A model generated the notes under the pieces. The model was not told where the DNA came from and did not search any database. It worked only from the letters and a program-made list of their open reading frames with translations. A stretch of 64,000 bases of DNA from Kryptolebias marmoratus (lineage: Eukaryota; Chordata; Actinopteri; Cyprinodontiformes; Rivulidae): contig NC_051437.1 of the NCBI RefSeq assembly GCF_001649575.2, forward strand, positions 13,054,532 to 13,118,531, given 5' to 3'. Shown piece by piece: positions 55,811 to 64,000 of this stretch (its first letter is position 1; each line of letters begins with the position of its first letter). A program made the translations under genes and the position numbers.

Positions 55811-58800
55811 GTATGTGAAATTTCTGTTGAAGAAAAAGAGGCATTCTTTAAAAAAAGAAATGGGTGGGGCAGGGGGGGGGGACTACTGTAAGTGTTGCTT
55901 TAATATGCTCTTAAAGGTTTGCACTGTATGTCTGATCTCACAAAGCTTACTGGCAGGACTTGTTGATAAAACATTTAAGAAGACAAAGAAAAAGAAACCC
56001 AAAGTCATCATTTGCACTGGCATAAAGATGGATTCAGAAATATTTAGAAAGGTTTGAACATTTTGCAATGTTCCCTGTGGATTTTGCTGCTTTGGTTTAG
56101 AAATGAAGCCAACATGATGAGATGAAAATCCTAAACTTTGAAACTTTCACCTTAATTCAAGGGAATGACAAAATTATTGCACACCGTTTATTTTATTTGT
56201 GTTTTTATTTTTACAGTTGCTCCTCAGAAAACAGATTTGCTCAATCACTTTTCCCCAGATGCTGCTCTGATCATCACAGATCTGATCTGTACCGTTTCTC
56301 AGCGTGTCAGTCCTCACACCAGAGCTGGAAGGAGGGATTTCTCATGGAAGGCATCAGAGATTGTTAGTGACCCTGCAGATGATCATTGCCATGCTGCAAA
56401 TTGCTTTAACCTCCTAAATTAAATGTTCAATCATAACAATTAGAGATTGAAATTAGACATATGAGTGGTATGAATCCCCACAGTGGCTATAAATGAGAAT
56501 GAGTGCAGGCTTTAAGTGTCCTCAGCAGTGAGACAGATACAGCTGATATGTGAGTGTTTAGCTGCTACTCCTCTAATGATTGTGTCAGAGTTGTTGTTCA
56601 CAAAATATGAAGTGACTAAAAACTGGATTAGATTAAAAAACATCATAAATATATATATATGAGCTTCATCTCATATTGACCCTCCACGTTCTCAAAGTGT
56701 AAGTTGTCACTTAGTGCCATAGATGGCTGTAATGGTGTTCTGTTTTTCACATGTTCAATCAGACCTGTGCTCCCATTAGCCAAAAACCTCGAGCAAAGCT
56801 TGCAAACAGTCGCACACAAACAGAGGCACGCTCAAACGTTTCATACGCGCCAGCCGCGGGCAGGCTGTTTTTCCTGCTCCCACAGTAGAGCCGAGGATAA
56901 TGGGGGAAGATTAGTGTGAGCGGCTGATGCCTGGCGACCCCTTTTCTGAGAGAGTGGCAGACGAGGATGCTGGCTCTCAGTGGCCCTCGTCAATTAGAGC
57001 ATCTACTCTCACAGGCCGGACCTAATGAAGAGGCCGGAGTGAGGGAGCGGAGCTGGGCAGGCGGGGATTGATCCTCAGATTGGTGAGGGCACAGCTGGGG
57101 GGGCCAACATGGAAAAGCCAGGGGAATAAGGGATTGCATCTTCTCCTTTTATCATAATATATATGTATATCACTCCCTCATTTGAACTCTCCACACTATT
57201 ATTCACTCCTTTCCCCTTCTTGATTTGGAGAAATCTGTTGCTGATGTGCATCAGCAGTGCAAAGCCGGAGTCGGATGCTGATGTGTCTTCCTTAAGCTTT
57301 AATGCATTGCAGCTAAATTTTGAACATATTTTGGTGGTTCATTCTTGTGCTCACATTCTTCTAACACCTGTGGCGATGTGAGAATGTAAGGCTTGAATCC
57401 CCTTCCTCCACTCCATCAAAACAGAAGAGAAAAAAAAAGTCTGTTTCTAAATTCTGATCATGGCAACCGCCGCTCAGTCTTTGATAAGGTCAGGACCTCT
57501 CTGCCTCCTCCGCAGTGTTTCTTCATCCTCACAGTGATCAGCATGCTAATACAGCTAATTGCTGTTTCTTGTTTTGGATTAGCATTCAGATGAAAGGGCA
57601 GGCCAGAAGGATGGTCAGCTGACGTTCCATGAGATCTACAGACGTGTATAAGTTTGTTTGTACCCAAAACACTCGCTGAAAAAACTCAAAACTGTCAAAA
57701 GTAATAATAAGAAAAAAATGATCAGATGATGCTTTTGAATTCTGGTTTACCAGAATTATTTAAAAACAAACAAACAAACAAAAAAAAACTAATGAAACTG
57801 GCCTTTAAAAATGTTGTCACCTGCACAGGAGGTCTACTTTGACAGAAAACATTCAGGTCTGCAATCATAATAACTATTTTTAAGAAATGTTTGAAATCTG
57901 CCCATTTTCATTTCAAAAGTGTATTTCAGCAGATTAAATTATAAATAGGGGGTTTGCCAAGGTGGGTACAAAATAAACCAAGGTTGAGCGGAGGTGGGCA
58001 AGAAATAAGTGTGCATGGCCAAGAATATAGTCTTGCAAGTCATGCGCACAAAAATAGGCAGTGATTTTCAAAAATTGGCTGGAAAAGTCACATATTTTCT
58101 AGCAATTTGAGTTACCAGCTAGTCTCCGAACAGTCACAACTCAGTGAGATAGCATCTTTAGCTTGAGTCCCTCATGAGAATTTGTCACAGATTTTCCAAA
58201 CTGAAATGACTTCTGTCTACTGCAGCTAAGATACTAACTAACACCACCTAAAATACACAAACTATTTAACGCAGCAGAGCAAGATGAAGATGTGAACTGA
58301 AGGAGCTTTGTTGTTGGTTGTTATGTTTGGCAGGTTATGCAGCATTTTGCTTTCACAGCTAACTCTGGGTGTTTTCAGAGCATTCCCAATGCAGCGCAGT
58401 CATCTTCATTCATCTGTCAGTTCAGCTTCTTCCACTAACAGGCTCTGATGTCTTAAGTAACTGAGAGGCGGCTCCAAAGAATCCTGCCTTCTCCTCAAAA
58501 GACTTATTGATTATGCTCAACATCTTGCTGCAAACATTAAAGATACTCCCATATTGTAATTAGAGTGGTTTCAAACTGCTGCAACAAGTCAGGAAGATGT
58601 CCTGATTTCTGAATGTACGTTCACAAATAATTATATACCGTCTGAATAAGACAGCCACTGCTACAGTAGCAATAATATACTGTTGCTGTGTCAAAGAAAG
58701 ATTACATTAATGCCAGAATTTTAAAGTTGCAAGATGATCAACATTATTCACTTCATCTTTTGACTGGTTTAAATTCCCCAACATGACCATTTCATTCCCG

Positions 58801-59304
58801 TGTCAGGGTCTGTGGAAATGTGTTTGAGCTTTGGTAAAACATCACTTCAAGTATTGTATAAAACACCCAAATTAAACATATAACCAATACCTGACAAGTT
58901 AGCTCTGATAGAAAATCGATTCTCTCAGATGTAAGACGTGCACATGAGATATCAAAAGCTGATGGCTAATTTTAATTCAAGGTTTCAAACATGAAATAAA
59001 ACCAAAACATTCTCAGGGTGGGTGTGAACTCATTTATAGTCATGGAATAAAAGTGAAGAGTCTTTTGATATTTTAAGAAATATTGTGAAGATGAAGCCTA
59101 ATTGGTTTTCTGTGAATCTGAAGGGTTTCCTCATCATCAGGGAGTGGAGCTAAAAAAAAGAAACTTTGTCACAGAGTGAGTCATGGGATGAGTTGAGCCA
59201 CGTCTCGAGTTAGACGAGAAGGGTTTCTATTAATGAGTCTCGTTTTAGTCACAAGGCTAGACTGCAGTGAAACAATAAAAAAAAAATAAAGAAAGTAACC
59301 GTTT

Positions 59305-59445
59305 AAATAAGATTTATTTTCAAGGTTTGACCAAAACAGCTACGTCTCCGTCATTTCTCAGCATAAGATGATCTTAGGCTAAAATTCGACCATGAATAGG
59401 AGCAGTCAAGATTCATTCCTCCAAGAAATGCTTAGCCTTTAATTG
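59305..59445 (+). repeat. recurring interspersed repeat, copy I (forward, 3' end)
   Basis: A fragment with CAAGGTTTGACCAAAACAGC, CATAAGATGATCTTAGGCTA, a decayed palindrome CATTCCTCCAAGAAATGCTT and AGCCTTTAAT. Confidence 0.75.
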
Positions 59446-60940
59446 TAAAACACGTTTTAACTGTTTTGTTGTTTTTTTGTTCAATTACAACTATTGCTAA
59501 TGTGGGATACAAAGCAGCAGTGTGCTTTATTGATCTGAGATAATGCAGTGAGAACGGACTCCAAATGGCAAATGGAAGCCGTGTGTCAACGCAAACAACA
59601 ACCTCATTGTTGCCCAGACGTAGTCCAATTGGTCCAGGTGTCCAAGCTCATTTGTATGGATTAGTAAATCAATGTATTTAACAAAGAGACAAAAATATAA
59701 ACGACTGAAACCACCTGTCTTAGCAAAAAAAAAAAAAAAGTTATATGATAATCTCCCAAAAACTTAATGAATGATTACTTTATTGAAAGTTTAGAGGTGG
59801 AAAGCTCAACTAAAGCTCAAACTTCCCCTGTCTTTTTGTCTCGTCTGATGTGACAAAAACAAGGACGGCAGCTCCTCATTACCAGATAAATCACAGATCA
59901 GATGGGGGCCGTACGATTAACTGTGTTTGGAGAAACGCTCACTGAATTACAGGTGTAATCTGACAGCCTGCTTCAAGGATTAAGCTGTTTGTTAGGGACC
60001 TCCCCAGGATTTAAATTGGGATAAATCTGCAGAGAAGAAACAACTGTTTTGATTGGTTTTGGACTCGTCATCTTCTTGAAGAACTGGTTTGGGTAACTTT
60101 ATTGTATTCAGTGTGGGATGTGATATCAAGCACACTGTCTGCATTTTAATATTGCTAAATGTTAGCAGATTAAGTTGACTAAAATTTACCTTTTGGAAAC
60201 TACTGATACCACGCTCCTAACACTGGACATGAAAAAATGGTATAAAAGTAATTTTCCTAAAACGCCTGCTTTATCTTTTTTATCTCTTAAAAAACACGGT
60301 AAAGCCTTTTACAGCTTGGGAAGTGAAGCTAGTTAGAATTTATAATTTTGCTGTTTAAATTATCTGCTGATACAATTAAATAAAAATGGATCACTCAAGC
60401 AAAAAAAACGCTTCATTCCACACCAGTGAAACCTAAAGTTTCCCTCTCTCAAGGCAGGGCCAATTTAGGTTTCAGACATGTTAAAATCCTCTTCCTAAGT
60501 CTTGTAAGTCTTGTTAGAACATAATAGCAAGAGCAATTAAAAGCCACACTCAGTCTGTCACGGACACCTACTAAACACTTACTCTTATTGTCTGTGGAGT
60601 TTTATTCTAATATTCACCAGGAATTGTGACAGCTTCTCCTACTTTTGCTGCCACTTTTATTGTTGATTTATCACTTATAAGTGAGTTTCATATCAAGCAA
60701 TCAAGTCTGCAAACTCAAGTTTATACAGTGATCAATATGATAAACTTAAATCCAAGAATGCACCAGATCTGTATGATGTGGTTGTTTGTACACTTGATTA
60801 TTAATATTCATAAGACAGCTCTGACCATCACAAAAACTGACATCATGGCACCTTCTCCACTCTGTTTGTTATTAGTGAAATGGATTAAAAGTGAGCGGCT
60901 GCATAATAAAGCAGATGTGATTTTCTTGTTCACATTCACC

Positions 60941-61510
60941 TCAGTTCAGTTTATTTATGCCACCAATTCACAACAAAACAACATCTCTTGGCACAAGACA
61001 AAAAATAAAATAATTAGTTCAAGGTATCTACCTAAGAAAACCAGCAGATTTTGTAAAATCTTCACTTTGGTGGAATCCTCCGTCCTGAGTGGCACAGTGG
61101 CGACAGTCGAAATGAATGATTCCCTTTTAACAAGAAGAAAGCTCTGGTCGGCGGCCATCTGCCTCGACCGGTTGAGAAGACAGGAAGGAGACACAGACAC
61201 ACACAGAATTAGTTCAGGTGTGGTTTCTAAGGGAAGAAAAATAGGTTATTAGCGGTGATAATAGCAAATACGAACATGAGGGGTAGAGAGAGAAAAGCAG
61301 CAGAGTGAGTTTGTTGTCCAGAAGTCTAAACCGATAGCAACATAACTAAGGGATAACTCAGGAAACCCAAACCAACCTTAACTATAGGATTTATCAAAAA
61401 GGAAAGTCTTAAGTGTCAGCCTCATGGACAGAAACTGGAAGTTGGTTCTATAACAGAGGAGCCTGAAATCTAAAAGCTCTGCCTCCCATTTTAGATATTT
61501 ACTGTTAAGG
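60941..61510 (+). repeat. diverged teleost interspersed repeat (CAGTTTATTTATGCC ... CATAACTAAGGGAT type)
   Basis: The ordered phrases TTCAGTTTATTTATGCCACC, AATTCACAACA, AGCAACATAACTAAGGGATA, TTATCAAAAAGGAAAGTCTT and CTCTGCCTCCCATTTTAG match a widespread teleost repeat I recognise, here diverged and internally rearranged. It explains part of a 208-codon open frame at 60626-61252 that is not a gene. Confidence 0.75.
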
Positions 61511-61812
61511 TTTCTCTTGCTCTCTTTTTATAAAGACCATAATCAAAAAGTCAAAGTTGAAACAAACAATCCGGCCCACTGAGAGCAGGATATCTCTGCA
61601 AATGGCATCGGGTGGAGTTTTGTCTACAATGGGTATTAGAGTCTGAGAGAAAGTCCATCTAATACAAATTAACTAAGCACACACACGTCCTGTTTTATTT
61701 AGAAATCATCAATTAGCTCAGCTGATTGAAGGCTTCAGGAGTTCTTTTGGCTCATTATTATGAGAGCAGATCTAGTAGAAGTACAGTTCAGGCAATTGGA
61801 GTTTCTCCTTAA

Positions 61813-61814
<2 letters not shown>

Positions 61815-61850
<36 letters not shown>
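61815..61850. repeat. (CA)18 microsatellite
   Basis: An uninterrupted CA dinucleotide run of 36 bases, the longest perfect one in the window. Confidence 0.95.
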
Positions 61851-61856
<6 letters not shown>

Positions 61857-62174
61857 ATTGCTATGGGAATAAAAAGGGGCAATCTTGTTATAATTTACCA
61901 GTTCTATTCATTTATTCATGAATTGGCTTTTTAAGAGGGCCAGGGGGAGACCAATCTGCACAGAGATGAAACACTTTAATACAGAAAACCCAACTGTGAC
62001 CTCAGGACAGAAGAAAGACAAGCTGGGACAAGATGGACAGGCAGCAGGTATTATTACACCAGACAATCTCAGGTGAAATGAGAGCAAAGATTCAAAGAAA
62101 CTTTCAGGCTAGAGGGTAAATATTTAGTGCATCGCTTAGACCCCTAAAATTGAACAACTATCAAAGGTTTTACA

Positions 62175-62870
62175 TCTCTTGAAGCCCGCCATCTTTAATG
62201 TCAGGGTTTTTAACTAAGATCATCCTATGATGAGAAGGGCCAGAATTCTAACTCATTTGGTAACATCTTGAAATTGACATAATGCTGTCAAGAAGATACC
62301 ACTTCAAGTATGTGATAAAGATGAATCTCATCTATGATCACCTCAAAATTTAGCTCCATATCTGTAAATTTGGCTTAGTTATAGCTATTTTTGTGTTGAT
62401 TACAGTCAATTAACAGTGGCGGACATCTTAAATCTGGTTGACTCCAAAAGTTTATCAGTTGTAGATGCACATCCAGTGATCACTTTCTGAGAATTTCAAT
62501 GAGACCCATCCAGTGGTTAATGAGATATTTTGCTAACAGACAAACAGGGGTTTGACACCAACAGTTAATGCCAAAGTTTTAAGTAAATATCTTGCCCTGT
62601 GTGTAGTGCTCGGACTATAATTTAGGGATGATGTTCTGCTTCTATCATGCCAAATTTTAACTCAGTTTCTCTAGAATTGGCTGAGTTATGGACATTACTC
62701 TGTTTTCTGAGATCAGATGCAGATGTACATCCAAGGATTATTTCTGAGAGTTTCATTAAAGTCCACCAAGTGGTTCACAAGATATTTTGCTAACAAGACA
62801 GACAAACAAACACACATACACATGAACACGGTCAAAAACAATATCACCCTTTCGCCTTCTAGAAAGAGGG
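62175..62870 (-). repeat. recurring interspersed repeat, copy J (reverse, two units in tandem)
   Basis: The first unit (about 62175-62555) and a second partial unit (about 62590-62870) both contain the core (TTTAGCTCCATATCTGTAAA and TTTTAACTCAGTTTCTCTAG) and end in GATATTTTGCTAACA. The 5' terminus of the second, CACCCTTTCGCCTTCTAGAA near 62846, preserves the hairpin-type 5' end. Confidence 0.8.
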
Positions 62871-63143
62871 CAAAAAATATGACTTACTGTAGCAAAGTAG
62901 GTGAAATTTGACAGTATGAAAAGGAGAGAAATGAAAAGCAGTAATGAAGAAGGAGACGGGCAGCAGAAGAAACAAAGGATTGTTTGTGTGGAGGGAAGAG
63001 AAGGTGTGACTCCCCTCTCACTTTGCTGATTACAGATGAAGAGGGCTCTCTGGAGTTCTGCTGCAAGTTCCTGCTGCTTCACTGTTGAGTGTGCTTAATA
63101 CTCTTTCTTCTCCATTACAACCCCCCCACACACACACAGCCCC

Positions 63144-63163
63144 NNNNNNNNNNNNNNNNNNNN
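63144..63163. other. assembly gap (20 N) in a CA-rich microsatellite
   Basis: Unknown bases flanked by CA repeats on both sides (63128-63138 and 63164-63189). Confidence 0.95.
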
Positions 63164-63582
63164 CACACACACACACACACTCACACACACAACAACAACC
63201 AGTGCTATCTGCTGTCTCCTGCCCATGTCATACTGTTGCCTCTGAACAATATGAGCTCCAGTTTAGCTGTTCTCTTCTCTCTATAATCAATAAAAGGTTA
63301 TATGTAGGTGGCAGCCGCTGCCAAGAAACCCTAGTAATAATTAGTTACAGAACCCCCAATTACTGCTCATGTATAACAGAGGGAAACCTTCTGCAAACAC
63401 GGGAAGAGAGAAAAGAGATTTCAACTTCCAAAAGAGCAGCACTGCAGACTCACCTACCACATGATCATTACCAGGCTAATATTTCTCTAAAGCTGACAAT
63501 TTTTAAACAAGATAATCAGTGTTTTTACTTTACAACCCTTTAAAAAAAAGGGAAGTTGAGTAAAATGTAGACAAAAGCAGAG

Positions 63583-64000
63583 TTTAACTAAAGGCTTAGC
63601 ATTCCTTGAGGAATATATTTAAACTAAGATCATCTTATAATGAGAAATTATGAAGTTGAAGCCATTTGGTTCAAACCTTGATAATAACATTATCCACAAT
63701 CTCATGAATTATAGTGAAATGTACATGTTCCGAATGACTCAGCTACTACTAAATCAAACTTTAGCTAAAGATCTGTCAGATTGATTGAGTGAGAGCCACT
63801 TTTGTCTTGGCTAATGCTGATTAGATGTGGCAGCCAACTTGAGTTGTATTGACTCCAAAAGTGAATCAGCCGTAGAGGTACGTCTAATGATTATTTTCGG
63901 TAAGCTTCATAAAAATTTGTACAGTGGTTTATGAGTTATTTTGCCAACAAACAGAGCGACAATCACACAGAGAGAGACACAAACATAAGCAAAAACATTA
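63583..64000 (-). repeat. recurring interspersed repeat, copy K (reverse, runs off right edge)
   Basis: It starts with AAAGGCTTAGCATTCCTTGA and continues through CTAAGATCATCTTATAATGA and TTGTATTGACTCCAAAAGTG to AGTTATTTTGCCAACAAACA. The 5' end lies beyond the window. Confidence 0.8.

Larger units (their letters stand above)
51841..64000. other. intergenic region upstream of tmcc1
   Basis: This is about 12.2 kb without a supported gene on either strand. I looked for TRH (repeated KRQHPGKR motifs), the next human neighbour as I recall it, and did not find it. The stretch contains an LTR-element relic (about 55.14-55.81 kb), a GC-rich island (56.8-57.13 kb), recurring-repeat copies (59.31-59.45, 62.18-62.87, 63.58-64.0 kb), a teleost repeat (60.94-61.51 kb), a (CA)18 tract (61815-61850), a 20-base assembly gap (63144-63163) and otherwise AT-rich DNA. 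Confidence 0.7.

Noticed and set aside
60626..61252. 208-codon open frame on the plus strand
   Set aside because: Its right part lies in a recognised teleost interspersed repeat and the left part is AT-rich with unremarkable composition; there is no family motif.
51841..64000. Expected TRH gene next to tmcc1 by human gene order
   Set aside because: No repeated KRQHPGKR-type progenitor motif or signal-peptide frame was found on either strand in this interval.

Overview
The window is vertebrate nuclear DNA, most likely from a ray-finned (teleost) fish. It has compact but intron-split genes, long AT-rich introns, many (CA)n/(TG)n microsatellites, and several interspersed repeats that I recognise as teleost types. 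There are no bacterial operons. Unknown bases at 34112, 37763-37808 and 63144-63163 are assembly gaps; the latter two sit in simple repeats.

Two protein-coding genes are supported, both on the minus strand and arranged head to tail. At the left is the 5' end of plexin D1 (plxnd1). Exon 1 (4562-5779) encodes the signal peptide and most of the Sema domain, and exon 2 (2872-3048) continues it; the rest lies beyond the left edge. Downstream in sequence order is tmcc1 (transmembrane and coiled-coil domain protein 1). Its coding exons are at 37870-38523 (long isoform N-terminus), 13511-13768, 12630-13303, 11250-11385 and 10080-10394. All splice phases close, giving a 678-residue long form. From memory, PLXND1 and TMCC1 are also neighbours in human, which supports both calls.

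The most interesting gene-level feature is the 5' architecture of tmcc1. Besides the long coding exon there are two candidate alternative first exons, at 35984-36022 ([13 protein letters not shown]) and 14805-14843 ([13 protein letters not shown]). Each encodes exactly 13 residues and ends in phase 0 at a good donor, so each could splice to the same acceptor at 13768 and give a 473-residue short form. A likely non-coding first exon and promoter with a full CRE palindrome lies at 51706-51830.

The remainder is intron (13.8-51.7 kb) and upstream intergenic DNA (51.8-64 kb). It holds an abundant, unclassified interspersed repeat family with about a dozen copies or fragments, a 3' fragment of a Penelope-like retroelement (30.95-31.5 kb), a 912-bp non-autonomous hAT element with an 8-bp target duplication (42.1-43.0 kb), a small MITE with 18-bp perfect terminal inverted repeats (48.2 kb), a fossil LTR-retroelement 5' region marked by a proline-tRNA-type primer binding site (55.4 kb), and other teleost repeats. 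Several stretches look like candidate cis-regulatory DNA: a perfect 16-bp hairpin with inverted GATA sites upstream of plxnd1, RFX X-box-like palindromes scattered across tmcc1, and GC-richer islands in AT-rich surroundings. No novel multi-gene system was found.
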